Notes under the pieces: generated by a model
What the model was told of the DNA's origin: nothing
The model's input: the letters and a program-made list of their open reading frames with translations, nothing else
Database searches by the model: none
Made by a program: the position numbers and the translations under genes
Shown here: positions 1 to 8,302 of the stretch, piece by piece
Layout: each line of letters opens with the position of its first letter
Numbering within the stretch: the stretch's first letter is position 1
Assembly (NCBI GenBank): GCA_028818385.1
Contig: JAPPNY010000215.1
Coordinates: forward strand, 1-45,066
Length of the DNA stretch: 45,066 nucleotides
DNA from: Spirochaetaceae bacterium
Lineage (GTDB): Bacteria > Spirochaetota > Spirochaetia > SZUA-6 > Bin103
Direction: 5' to 3'

Positions 1-9
1 CTCGACCGG

Positions 10-39
10 TTGCCGAAATCTGTCGAACGAACCTACCCT
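10..39 (+). promoter_or_regulatory. Weak possible sigma70-type promoter
   Basis: TTGCCG at 10-15 and TACCCT at 34-39 are separated by 18 bases, which fits a housekeeping promoter. It would give a leader of roughly 75 nt before the first gene at 122. The rest of bases 1-121 holds no gene that I recognise. This is a pattern match only. Confidence 0.25.
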
Positions 40-121
40 ACGCCTGAACAGTTACTATCGATCAATAATGCTACCCGGCAGAGACTATCATCCGCTCTGA
101 CGGGAGGACCGAGGCGGCGCG

Positions 122-1288
122 ATGGACACGTCATTTCTGGAACAGGACCTCGAGCGATTGAAAGCGGCAGCCGTGGAACGGCTCACGGCGGCGAACGACG
201 GCTTCGTGCGCTGGGCCGACCGGGTACGCGACCGGCACGCGCCGTTCCGGATGCGCTGGGCGGTCGATTCGGTTCGCGACGCGAACGTGGCCGCGACCAA
301 CTACATCCTGGGGCAGCTCAAGGAGGCGGGCCTCCTGGACCGCGTGGTCGACGCCGAGCAGCAGCGGCTGGGACGGGAGTGGATCGAGTCGCTGCAGGTG
401 GCGCCGGGCAGCTACGAGGACCCGGCGCTGCTCGCCTACAAGCCGCCGAACTGGGACGACGCGGCCGAGCCGTGGCCGCCCACCGCCGCCCACAAGGAGG
501 CGATGAACCAGTACTCGCACGGCTGCCTGCGCGGTTACGGCGTGGACGGCGTCGACCAGTTGCAGATTCCGCCGCCGCCCGACTGGCCGCAGCAGGACGA
601 GCCCGAGCGGGTCCTGCCCTGGATCAAGAGCGTCGAGCCGAACTGGAGCTGGGTCGGCCGCATGGTCAAGCGTCTCGCGGACTGGCACCTGGCCGGCACC
701 ACGCCGATCGACCCGCTGCTGGAGTGCCTGCGCTGGGTGTATTCACGGCAAGACCCGGACACCGGCTTCTGGGGCCGGGGCATCCAGACCACCTTCAAGA
801 TCATCATCGCCGTGCTCGAGCCGCTGGGACTGACGGTGCCGCGCGCCGACACGCTCATCGACTCGGTTCTGGCGAAGATGTACCACCCCGCGTACGACGA
901 CAACCTGTTCCCGTGCGAGGAGTTCGACGCGTTCTACGACCTGGCGGCGGCGAACGACCACGCGCCCGGCTACCGCCGGGAGGAGATCCTGAAGCTCGCC
1001 GCGCACCGGATCGCGTTCATCCTCGACACCCACCTGCAGGCAGACGAGGGCCTGGCGAGCTACCCCGACCACTGCATCCCGACGTGGCTGATGTGGGACA
1101 TGGCCCCGGCCGTCGCCCAGGGCGACGCGTTCGGGCTGGCCATCTACGGAGCGGGCTTCACGATCTGCGTCGACCTGCTGAGCATCCAGCGGGAGACCGG
1201 CTGGCGGGGCGCATGGCGCTACGGGCACGCGCACGACGACACCGCCTACAAGCGGCTCGGCGCAGAGGTGCGCGCGGCACTGGCGTAG
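122..1288 (+). CDS. Hypothetical protein, alpha/alpha-toroid-like (prenyltransferase/squalene-cyclase-like repeats)
   Basis: A 388-residue protein of unknown function, with no signal peptide or membrane segment. GGGAGG at 102-107 precedes the ATG and supports this start. The body is helical and has a W-x3-QD-x2-TG-x-W motif from about residue 205, followed by an FK and a Cys/Asp-rich segment near residues 260-270. The same motif order occurs in the gene at 17200-18507, so the two look like distant paralogues, although this one lacks the N-terminal zinc ribbon of the other. QD-x-x-TG-x-W motifs are typical of repeats in alpha/alpha-toroid proteins such as prenyltransferase and squalene-cyclase-like families, so that fold is my inference. 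The isomerase gene follows after 6 nt, so the two are probably co-transcribed. No catalytic residues can be assigned. Confidence 0.8.
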   Translation: MDTSFLEQDLERLKAAAVERLTAANDGFVRWADRVRDRHAPFRMRWAVDSVRDANVAATNYILGQLKEAGLLDRVVDAEQQRLGREWIESLQVAPGSYEDPALLAYKPPNWDDAAEPWPPTAAHKEAMNQYSHGCLRGYGVDGVDQLQIPPPPDWPQQDEPERVLPWIKSVEPNWSWVGRMVKRLADWHLAGTTPIDPLLECLRWVYSRQDPDTGFWGRGIQTTFKIIIAVLEPLGLTVPRADTLIDSVLAKMYHPAYDDNLFPCEEFDAFYDLAAANDHAPGYRREEILKLAAHRIAFILDTHLQADEGLASYPDHCIPTWLMWDMAPAVAQGDAFGLAIYGAGFTICVDLLSIQRETGWRGAWRYGHAHDDTAYKRLGAEVRAALA

Positions 1289-1294
1289 CGCCCC

Positions 1295-2089
1295 GTGCTA
1301 CTGGCGCTGAGCGGGTTCCTGTTCGAGGAGCGCTACCGGGCGCAGTCCGTGTCGTTCGCGCGGTTCTGCCGGATCGCGCGGTCGGCCGGATACGGCGGTG
1401 TGGAGCTTCGCCGGACCCAGATCGCGCCGGATGCCCCGCCGGCCCGCCGCCAGGAGCTTGCGGACATCGTCCGTGGCGAGGGGTTGACCGTGACCTGCCT
1501 GACCGCACGCGGACTGCCGGCCGGCGGTGACGAACGCGACGCGTTCCTCGACCGCTACCTGGAACTCTGCGCCGACCTCGATTGCCGGCTGCTGAAGATC
1601 AGCTCGGATCCCGCGTGGCTGCCCGAGGCCGCGGAGCGGGCGCAGGCATACGGCGTCATGCTGGCCGGCAACAACCACGTCGGCAGCGCCCTGCAGACGG
1701 TGGCCGGCACTCGCCGCCTGCTCTCGCAGGTCGCCCATCGCAATTACGGCCTGCTCTACGATTCCGCACACCTGTACATGGCGGGCGAGGACTACCTGGG
1801 ATGCATTCCGTCGCTGCTGCCGCACATGCGCAACGTCCTCATGCACTCCTTCCGACAGGCCGCAGGGGACGAGCCGCCGTTCCTCGTGCACGACGGTCAG
1901 GGCTGGATCAACGCGCTGCCGGACGCGCGCGGCGTGCAGGACTGGCCGGCGATCCTGTCCGCCTGCAGGCGGCACGGCTACGACGGACTGATCACCGTGA
2001 TCGAGAGCGGTTGGAGCGCCGGACGGCGTGAGGACGTGGCCCGGCGCAATGCCGACAGCATCCACCGCTGGTGGGACCGCGCATCATAG
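1295..2089 (+). CDS. Sugar phosphate isomerase/epimerase, xylose-isomerase-like TIM barrel
   Basis: A 264-residue cytoplasmic protein of the AP-endonuclease-2/xylose-isomerase-like TIM-barrel family, whose members isomerise or epimerise sugars and inositols using a divalent metal. Family hallmarks are the N-terminal 'AGYGGVELR' strand, the 'GVMLAGNNHVGS' and 'LLYDSAHLYMAGED' segments with likely metal-binding Asp and His, and the C-terminal 'GYDGLITVIESGW' with the closing Glu. The start is GTG at 1295, six bases after the previous stop. No good Shine-Dalgarno is visible, so translation is probably coupled to the upstream gene. The substrate cannot be told from sequence. The importer genes downstream make a sugar likely. 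Confidence 0.85.
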   Translation: MLLALSGFLFEERYRAQSVSFARFCRIARSAGYGGVELRRTQIAPDAPPARRQELADIVRGEGLTVTCLTARGLPAGGDERDAFLDRYLELCADLDCRLLKISSDPAWLPEAAERAQAYGVMLAGNNHVGSALQTVAGTRRLLSQVAHRNYGLLYDSAHLYMAGEDYLGCIPSLLPHMRNVLMHSFRQAAGDEPPFLVHDGQGWINALPDARGVQDWPAILSACRRHGYDGLITVIESGWSAGRREDVARRNADSIHRWWDRAS

Positions 2090-2134
2090 CCGCTTCCCCG
2101 TGTTCGCGATGGCGTTCCTCTCCTCCGGCGCGGG

Positions 2135-2140
2135 TATAAT
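2135..2140 (+). promoter_or_regulatory. Consensus -10 element (TATAAT) 11 nt before a start codon
   Basis: A perfect TATAAT lies 11 nt upstream of the ATG at 2152. The -35 region at a 17-base spacing is poor. Initiation about 7 nt downstream would leave a leader of about 5 nt, so the desaturase mRNA may be effectively leaderless. No Shine-Dalgarno is visible between this box and the ATG. Confidence 0.5.
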
Positions 2141-2151
2141 GGGGCCGTCGC

Positions 2152-3180
2152 ATGAGTAACCGAATCACCTGGTACCGTTGCCCGGTCCCGCGTAACGAGC
2201 TGAAGAGGCTGAATCAACGGAGCGACCTGCTGGGGTTCGCGCAGACCCTTGGCTTCCTGGCCGTGCTGGCGGCGACGTCGGGCGCGGCGATCTACTCCTC
2301 CCTTCACTGGCCCTGGTACGTGACGGCCGTACTGGTGCTCGTCAACGGCCACTTCTGGCACTTTCTGGTCAACGGTTTTCACGAGCTGATCCACGACTCG
2401 GTGTTCCGGACCCGGTGGCTGAACCGGGCGTTTCTGCGGATCTACGCGTTCCTCGGCTGGTACAACCATCACGTGTTCTGGGCAAGCCACACCGCACACC
2501 ACAAGTACACGCTGCACCCGCCGGCCGACCGCGAGGTCGAGTTCCCGCGCAGCTTCGATCTCAAGGGCATCTGGAAGTGGGGGATCGTCGACCTGCGCTA
2601 CATTCCCACGGCGCTGCACGGCTACGCGCGCACCGCGTTGGGATACGTCGGCCCGGAAGGGTCCTGGATCGCGGACCTGTTCCCGCCGAGCGAGCCCGAG
2701 TTGCGCCGGCTGCGGCGTAACTGGGACCGCATCGTGCTGCTCGGGCACCTCGCCATCGCCGCCGCGGCACTCGCGCACGGCCTGTGGGTCGTGCCGCTGG
2801 TGATCACCTTTCCGCGCGCGTTCGGCGGCTGGCTGCAACGGCTCTGCAACGAGGCGCAGCACATCGGCCTCACGGACGAGGTCACGGACTTCCGGGTGTG
2901 CTGCCGCACGATCTACCTGAGCCCGGTGCTGCAGTTCCTGTACTGGCACATGAACTACCACACCGAGCACCACATGTACGCCGCCGTGCCGTGCTACCGG
3001 CTCGGCCGGCTGCACCGGCTGATCCGCCACGACATGCCGCACTGCACGCGGGGCTTGCGGGAAACGTGGACGCAGATCGACGGGATCCTCAAGCGGCAGA
3101 AACGCGAGCCCGACTACCAGTTCGCCCCGGAAGTGCCCACGGCGGCCACCCGCGAACGGGCAGCGGCCGGGGCCGCCTGA
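2152..3180 (+). CDS. Membrane fatty acid desaturase
   Basis: A 342-residue integral membrane di-iron desaturase or hydroxylase of the FA_desaturase family, which uses O2 to introduce double bonds or hydroxyls into acyl chains. The three histidine boxes are present: H77-x3-H81 (HELIH), H113-x2-HH117 (HTAHH) and H270-x2-HH274 (HTEHH), with hydrophobic segments around residues 30-75, 95-110 and 195-225. It is a clear paralogue of the gene at 36343-37530: both begin with a WYRCP motif followed by QRSDL and share 'EHHMYA-VPCY' near the C-terminus. The sulfatase gene follows after 36 nt. The acyl or lipid substrate is unknown. The start has a -10 box instead of a ribosome-binding site. Confidence 0.92.
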   Translation: MSNRITWYRCPVPRNELKRLNQRSDLLGFAQTLGFLAVLAATSGAAIYSSLHWPWYVTAVLVLVNGHFWHFLVNGFHELIHDSVFRTRWLNRAFLRIYAFLGWYNHHVFWASHTAHHKYTLHPPADREVEFPRSFDLKGIWKWGIVDLRYIPTALHGYARTALGYVGPEGSWIADLFPPSEPELRRLRRNWDRIVLLGHLAIAAAALAHGLWVVPLVITFPRAFGGWLQRLCNEAQHIGLTDEVTDFRVCCRTIYLSPVLQFLYWHMNYHTEHHMYAAVPCYRLGRLHRLIRHDMPHCTRGLRETWTQIDGILKRQKREPDYQFAPEVPTAATRERAAAGAA

Positions 3181-3216
3181 CGCTCCCTCTCGCCGCATCC
3201 GCGTATCGATCGAGTC

Positions 3217-4713
3217 GTGCACGGCAAGAACATCCTCGTCATCCTCACCGACCAGCAGCGGGCGGACACGCTCTCCTGCTACGACCCCGACGGCCTCTGC
3301 CGGACCCCGCACCTCGACCGCTTCGCCCGCGACGCCATCGTGTTCGACAACGGTTACACCAACTGCGCGGTGTGCTCGCCGGCCCGCGCGAGCCTGATGA
3401 CCGGGCTGCAGCCATCGCACCACGGCATCCAGACGAACACGCGCGGCTACGGATGCCGCGTCCACGACCTGCCCGACACTCCGGAGCTCCTGAGCCGCCG
3501 CCTGGCCGCGGCCGGCTACCGCTGCGGGTACACCGGCAAGTGGCACCTCGGCTTCGACCGGACCGAGCCGGGGACCGACACGGCCCCGTTTCCGGACTGG
3601 TACTTCACCGGGGGCAACGCGCTCCCGACGACCCGAGGCTTCATCGGTGACGATTTCCCCGGACACGGCGGTGGCGGTTACGACTACCCGCTGTTCCAGG
3701 AGTACCTGCGATCCAACGGGCTCGAATTCGTCGTCGAGCAGAAACCCCGGGAGCACACGCATCCGAATCACACGCACTGGGGAGAGGTCACCTCGCCCGT
3801 GGAGTCGACCAACGAGTTCTTTCTCGTCGAACGCGCGATCCGGCACCTGGAGCGCTTCCGGTCAAGCGACCGGCCGTTCTACTTCCAGCTCAACTTCTGG
3901 GGCCCGCACGAGCCGTTCTACGCTCCCACCCGGCACCTCGACGCGTATCGGGAGCTGGCCATTCCGCCCTGGCCGAACTACGCCGATCCCCTCATCGACA
4001 AGCCCGGCATCCACGACGTGTGGCGCCGCTTCGACCAGCCGTGGGAGTTCTTCGCGACCGCGATCAGGCACTACTACGGGTTCATGTCGAGCATCGACGA
4101 GCAGATCGGCCGGCTCATCGCCTACCTCCGGGACACCGGCCTGTACGACGAGACGACCATCATCTTCGTCGCCGACCACGGCGATTCGCACGGGTGCCAC
4201 GCCGGGCTGGAGAACAAGGCGATCCACATGTACGAGGAGATCATGAAGATCCCGTACCTGATCAAGCCGGCCGGCCACACGCACGGCGGCAGGCGCTGCA
4301 ACCTCGTTTCCCTGTGCGACCTACACGCGACGGTGCTGGAAATCGCCGGCGTGAGCCGCTCCACCGCCGAGCGGGACGGCCGCTCGCTGGTGCCGGTGAT
4401 CGAATCACCCGACGCTCCCTGGCGGGACTGTCTGCTCGCGGAAGGCTCCGGGACCGGGCAGGACGTGCTCCTGGACCAGCGCATGCTCCGCTTCGACGAC
4501 AGCAAGTACGTCTTCAACGCCGGCATGCAGGACGAGCTGTACGACCTGGCGGCCGATCCGCACGAACTGACCAATCTCGCGCCTCGTCGCGCCGATGCAG
4601 GCCGGGTCCGCCACGCGCGCGAGCGCATGTACGCGGCCATGCTGGAGATGGGTGATCCGATCGCGCCGGTGTTCCGGCACCTGATGTTGCGCGAGACACC
4701 CGCGGGGACGTGA
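3217..4713 (+). CDS. Sulfatase (type I, Cys-type formylglycine)
   Basis: A 498-residue arylsulfatase-family hydrolase that removes sulfate esters, probably from carbohydrates or lipids. The active-site signature C-x-P-x-R is at C53 (CSPAR), where Cys would be matured to formylglycine. No maturase gene is in the window. N-terminal 'LVILTDQQRAD' supplies a metal ligand (Asp12), and 'ADHGDSHG' in the C-terminal half gives the Asp/His metal pair. No signal peptide is visible, so it may act in the cytoplasm on imported substrate. The start is GTG at 3217, with residue 2 onward matching the conserved N-terminus. Its stop overlaps the start of the permease gene by 4 nt (GTGA), coupling sulfatase to importer translation. 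Confidence 0.93.
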   Translation: MHGKNILVILTDQQRADTLSCYDPDGLCRTPHLDRFARDAIVFDNGYTNCAVCSPARASLMTGLQPSHHGIQTNTRGYGCRVHDLPDTPELLSRRLAAAGYRCGYTGKWHLGFDRTEPGTDTAPFPDWYFTGGNALPTTRGFIGDDFPGHGGGGYDYPLFQEYLRSNGLEFVVEQKPREHTHPNHTHWGEVTSPVESTNEFFLVERAIRHLERFRSSDRPFYFQLNFWGPHEPFYAPTRHLDAYRELAIPPWPNYADPLIDKPGIHDVWRRFDQPWEFFATAIRHYYGFMSSIDEQIGRLIAYLRDTGLYDETTIIFVADHGDSHGCHAGLENKAIHMYEEIMKIPYLIKPAGHTHGGRRCNLVSLCDLHATVLEIAGVSRSTAERDGRSLVPVIESPDAPWRDCLLAEGSGTGQDVLLDQRMLRFDDSKYVFNAGMQDELYDLAADPHELTNLAPRRADAGRVRHARERMYAAMLEMGDPIAPVFRHLMLRETPAGT

Positions 4714-5621
4714 GTCTTGTGAAGTCCCGCGGAATCCGCGGCAACGCGGATCTCTACCTGATGCTCGCCCCGGTCTTCCTGTTCTACGTGATCTTCTGGC
4801 TGTGGCCGCTGTACGGCATCCAGATCGGCTTCCGGGACTTCACCGTCTCCGGAGGATTCTGGGGCAGCCCCTGGGTGGGATTGAAGCACTTCGCCCGCTA
4901 TTTCGGATCGTTCTACCTGTTCCGGACCCTCAAGAACACCATCGGCATCAACCTCTACGAGCTCGTCGTCGGCTTCCCGGCATCGATCGTGCTGGCGCTC
5001 ATGTTCAACGAGCTGCGTTCGCTCCGGTTCAGAAACATCGCGCAGATTACCTCGTACGCGCCGACCTTCCTCTCCGTGATGGTCGTCGCCGGAATGATCG
5101 TGAACTTCCTCTCGCCCAGTGCCGGCATCGTCAACGCACTACTCGGGGCGCTGGGGCTGGAGCCACGCCACTACCTGGCCGAGCCCGAGTACTTCTGGCA
5201 CGTGTACGTATGGTCCTCGATCTGGCAGAGGGTCGGGTTCTCGACGATCATCTACACGGCGGCGATGGCCACCATCCCCGATTCCTACTACGAGGCCGCG
5301 GTGATCGACGGGGCGCGCAAGGTGCGCCGGATGTGGCACATCACGCTTCCGTCGATCTCGCCGATCATCGTCATGCTGCTGATCCTGCAGATCGGCAACA
5401 TCATGACGCTCGCATTCGAGAAGGTGCTCCTGCTGCAGAACGATCTCAACCTGGAGGCTTCGGAGGTGATCTCGACGTACGTGTACAAGGCCGGACTGCT
5501 GCAGGCCCAGTTCAGCTATTCCACGGCGATCTCGATCTTCAACATGGCCATCAACATACTGTTCCTGGTCGCGGCGAACACCGTCTCCAAGCGCGTCCGC
5601 GGCGTGAGTCTGTGGGGATGA
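4710..5621 (+). CDS. ABC sugar importer permease, LplB/MalF-like
   Basis: A 303-residue inner-membrane permease of a carbohydrate-type ABC importer, about six transmembrane helices. The cytoplasmic EAA loop that docks the ATPase is visible in the second half (YYEAAVIDGA followed by the LP of ITLPSISP). Sequence style (GSPWVGLKHF and IIYTAAMATI) is that of LplB-type permeases that pair with a YtcP/CarB-type partner. It starts at GTG 4710, overlapping the sulfatase stop. GTG 4719 is an alternative start. It overlaps the next permease by 4 nt. No ATPase gene is in this cluster, so a shared MsmK/UgpC-like ATPase elsewhere is likely. Confidence 0.93.
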   Translation: MSLVKSRGIRGNADLYLMLAPVFLFYVIFWLWPLYGIQIGFRDFTVSGGFWGSPWVGLKHFARYFGSFYLFRTLKNTIGINLYELVVGFPASIVLALMFNELRSLRFRNIAQITSYAPTFLSVMVVAGMIVNFLSPSAGIVNALLGALGLEPRHYLAEPEYFWHVYVWSSIWQRVGFSTIIYTAAMATIPDSYYEAAVIDGARKVRRMWHITLPSISPIIVMLLILQIGNIMTLAFEKVLLLQNDLNLEASEVISTYVYKAGLLQAQFSYSTAISIFNMAINILFLVAANTVSKRVRGVSLWG

Positions 5622-6532
5622 CGCCCCAAAACCGCCTGCACGCCTTTGCCCGCACGCGGTCGGAGCGGCTCTTCGACGTCGTGAACGTCACCCTGATCGG
5701 CCTGTTTCTGCTCGTCATCATCTATCCGCTGTGGTACGTCTTCGTCGCCTCGTTCAGCGATATCAAGGAGCTGCTGAGAGAGCCGATGGTGCTGTGGCCG
5801 AAGGGCCTAACCTTCGACGCATACGACCGCATCCTGACCACGCCGGTGATCTGGAGCGGGTTCCGCAACAGCATGATCTACATGATCGGCGGCGTCACGC
5901 TGAACGTGCTCTTGACCGTGCTCGCCGCCTACCCGCTGTCGCGCAAGGACCTGCGCGGCCGCAAGACCATCCTGAAGATACTGGTCGTCACCCTGTACCT
6001 GTCCGGCGGATTGATCCCGACCTACCTGGTGGTGCGCCGCCTGGGGATGCTGGACACGTTCTGGGCGATGGTCGCTCCCAACGCCGTGAACGCCTTCATG
6101 ATCATCATCGCCCGCTCCTTCTTCGAGACCGCCGTCCCGAACGAGATGCAGGAGGCGGGACGCATCGACGGGTGCAGCAACTTTCAGCTTCTGCTCAGGG
6201 TCGTCCTGCCGGTGTCGACGCCGCTGGTGACGTTTCTTGCGCTGAGCTACGGGATCGGGCACTGGAACTCGTACGTCCAGGCGTTGATCTTTCTCACCTC
6301 TCGGGATAAGTTCCCCCTGCAACTGATACTTCGGGAAATTCTCATCGCCGCCGACTCGGTGACGGTCGCCACCATGCTGTCGGACCGCATCGACTACGAC
6401 CTGCAGATCAGAATCCGCGAGGGGATCAAGTACGTATCGATGGTCGTATCCTCGGCGCCGCTCCTGATCATCTTTCCGTTCATGCGGAAGGCGTTCGAAC
6501 GCGGCATCACCCTGGGGGCCGTCAAGGGCTGA
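5618..6532 (+). CDS. ABC sugar importer permease, YtcP/MalG-like
   Basis: A 304-residue inner-membrane permease, the second half of the importer. An N-terminal transmembrane helix is followed by the typical 'YPLWYVFVASFS' periplasmic region. The EAA loop reads MQEAGRIDG...VLPVSTP. The start at ATG 5618 is fixed by an ATGA overlap with the preceding permease stop. An upstream in-frame extension exists but would run through the other permease gene and is rejected. The binding protein gene follows after 52 nt. Confidence 0.93.
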   Translation: MTPQNRLHAFARTRSERLFDVVNVTLIGLFLLVIIYPLWYVFVASFSDIKELLREPMVLWPKGLTFDAYDRILTTPVIWSGFRNSMIYMIGGVTLNVLLTVLAAYPLSRKDLRGRKTILKILVVTLYLSGGLIPTYLVVRRLGMLDTFWAMVAPNAVNAFMIIIARSFFETAVPNEMQEAGRIDGCSNFQLLLRVVLPVSTPLVTFLALSYGIGHWNSYVQALIFLTSRDKFPLQLILREILIAADSVTVATMLSDRIDYDLQIRIREGIKYVSMVVSSAPLLIIFPFMRKAFERGITLGAVKG

Positions 6533-6540
6533 ACACTCAG

Positions 6541-6555
6541 GCTCGCGTAGCGAGC
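6541..6555 (+). other. Small intergenic hairpin before the binding-protein gene
   Basis: GCTCGC at 6541-6546 and GCGAGC at 6550-6555 form a 6-bp stem with a 3-nt loop in the 52-nt gap between permease and binding protein. There is no T-run directly after it. It could be an mRNA processing or stability element that sets binding-protein level apart from the permeases. Short GC-rich palindromes also arise by chance. Confidence 0.35.
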
Positions 6556-6584
6556 GCTGACACACATTTCTTTCGGAGGACAGC

Positions 6585-8204
6585 ATGAGGAAGCTGTTGA
6601 GCATTCTGCTGCTTGCCGCACTCGCGGCAGGCGCGACTTTCGCGGACGACGTGGAGCGCGACGCCATGGGGCTGCCGCTCTCCAAGGAGCCCATCACCCT
6701 GGACATGGTGCGCCTGAGCTGGCCGGGAGTCCGCGGCCCCGCCAGTGAGACGTGGACATGGAAGCGTTTCGCGGAGTTGTCGAACATCACCGTGAACTTC
6801 GAGGAGTGGCCGATCTCGGGCTTCGCCGAGACCCTGCAGGTCAGGCTTGCGGCCGAACAGCTCCCCGACGCGTTCTACCAGATGATCTTCAACCAGGATC
6901 AGCTCGTGAGCCACTCGCTGGCGGGCAACCTGATCGCCCTGGACGACCTGATCGCCGAGCACGGCACCAACATTCAGGCGGCCTTCGCCGCGGACCCGTC
7001 GATCGAGCAGGCGCTGGTCATGCCGGACGGCAAGATCCACTCGCTGCCGTACGTGGCGTACAAGAAGAACAGCGCGATGGTCCGCTTCTACGTCAACCAG
7101 ACCTACCTGGACAACCTGGGATTGGAGGTGCCGCGGACGATCGACGAGCTCGGGGCCGTGCTCGCCGCGTTCAAGAACGACGACGCCAACGGCAACGGTG
7201 ACGCCGACGACGAGTACCCGATCCATCAGAGCGGCAACGCGACGCTCATCCAGAGGCAGGCATTCTTCGGCGCCTACGGCCTCGGCAACCGGGGTCTGCC
7301 CGGACTGGGCGCCCACATCGACCAGGGCCCGGACGGCAAGGTCAGGTTCATCCCGACCGACGAGCGCTACCGGGAGATGCTGGCGCAGCTCAACGAGTGG
7401 TGGGAAGCCGGCTACTACCATCCCGAGTTCTTCTCCGGCGTCGACGTCGCGCGCTGGCAGGCCGACGCGGCCGACAATCGCATTGGCCTGTTCACGTGGG
7501 TCACCCCGGGTTACGTCGGCGTCGAGCCGCAGAAGCACTTCACCGGCGTCTCGCAGTTCGTCGGCCCGCACGGCGACCACGTCATCAGTTGGGTGGACCA
7601 CAACGTGCGCGGCAACTGGTCGTTCATGATCACCAGGGAGAACGAGCATCCGGTGGAGACCATGCGCTGGGTCGATTATTGGTACGGCGAGCCCGGCTAC
7701 CTGTTCACGGCCGTAGGCCTGGAGGGAGAGACCTTCCAGATGGGCGCGGACGGGACGTACGAGTTCATCGGCGACGTCGCCGCGTCCATCGAAGAGCACG
7801 GCCTGCAGGTCGGGGCATTCCAGCACCTGGAGCGCTGGTACGGGGGCTTCGAGCCGCAGGTGGACGGCCTGACGCTGTCCATGGAAGGCCAGAAGATCCT
7901 CGACGACCTCACCGCCTCCACCCCGGAGGAGGAGGTCTACCGGATGGATCCCACCGACTACCTGAACCACATGCCGGAAGCGATCTGGCCGAACTTCATG
8001 CCCACGGCCGAGGAGGCGTCCGAGCTCGGCGCGCTGTTGACCGACATCAACACCTACGTCGGCGAGATGATGACCAAGTTCATCACTGGCGACGCCGACC
8101 TGAGCGCCGAGTGGGATGACTATGTCAACACCCTGAAATCGATGGGCTCCGAGCGCTACGTCGAGATCAAGCAGGCGCAGCACGACCGCATCATCGGGAT
8201 GTAG
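6585..8204 (+). CDS. Extracellular solute-binding protein of ABC sugar importer
   Basis: A 539-residue periplasmic binding protein (family 1/LipO-like) that captures an oligosaccharide-type ligand for the two permeases upstream. It has an N-terminal Sec signal peptide (MRKLL, a hydrophobic stretch, then a cut near ATFA-DD) and no lipobox cysteine, so it should be soluble in the periplasm. An Asp/Asn-rich loop at about residues 196-210 (DDANGNGDADDE) looks like an EF-hand-type calcium site, as found in many large LipO-like binding proteins. CGGAGGA at 6574-6580 is a strong ribosome-binding site. It is the last gene before the terminator at 8230-8270. Confidence 0.93.
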   Translation: MRKLLSILLLAALAAGATFADDVERDAMGLPLSKEPITLDMVRLSWPGVRGPASETWTWKRFAELSNITVNFEEWPISGFAETLQVRLAAEQLPDAFYQMIFNQDQLVSHSLAGNLIALDDLIAEHGTNIQAAFAADPSIEQALVMPDGKIHSLPYVAYKKNSAMVRFYVNQTYLDNLGLEVPRTIDELGAVLAAFKNDDANGNGDADDEYPIHQSGNATLIQRQAFFGAYGLGNRGLPGLGAHIDQGPDGKVRFIPTDERYREMLAQLNEWWEAGYYHPEFFSGVDVARWQADAADNRIGLFTWVTPGYVGVEPQKHFTGVSQFVGPHGDHVISWVDHNVRGNWSFMITRENEHPVETMRWVDYWYGEPGYLFTAVGLEGETFQMGADGTYEFIGDVAASIEEHGLQVGAFQHLERWYGGFEPQVDGLTLSMEGQKILDDLTASTPEEEVYRMDPTDYLNHMPEAIWPNFMPTAEEASELGALLTDINTYVGEMMTKFITGDADLSAEWDDYVNTLKSMGSERYVEIKQAQHDRIIGM

Positions 8205-8229
8205 GCCTGCTTCGCCTTCATCGAATTCC

Positions 8230-8270
8230 GGCGCCGTCGCGGCTTCCCCGCGGCGGCGCCTCTTTGTTTG
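8230..8270 (+). terminator. Rho-independent terminator of the importer operon
   Basis: Arms 8230-8242 and 8248-8260 form a 13-bp GC-rich stem (one G-U pair) with a CTTCC loop, followed by TCTTTGTTTG. It lies 25 nt after the binding-protein stop and ends the plus-strand operon. Its T-rich tail abuts the -35 element of the next promoter. Confidence 0.88.
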
Positions 8271-8296
8271 TGGGAGAACGCAAACACGCCTACCAT
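8268..8296 (+). promoter_or_regulatory. Promoter with start point at or next to the ATG (leaderless)
   Basis: TTGTGG at 8268-8273 and TACCAT at 8291-8296 are exactly 17 bases apart. The -10 ends 6 nt before the ATG at 8303, so transcription would begin at or within a base or two of the start codon. No Shine-Dalgarno is present. Confidence 0.6.
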
Positions 8297-8302
8297 CGCC
8301 GC

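Noticed and set aside
1978..3846. A 622-codon open frame on the minus strand
   Set aside because: It spans antisense to the isomerase, desaturase and sulfatase genes and shows only Arg/Val/Gly-rich shadow sequence.
6537..8183. A 548-codon open frame on the minus strand
   Set aside because: Antisense shadow of the solute-binding protein, which has a signal peptide and a ribosome site.
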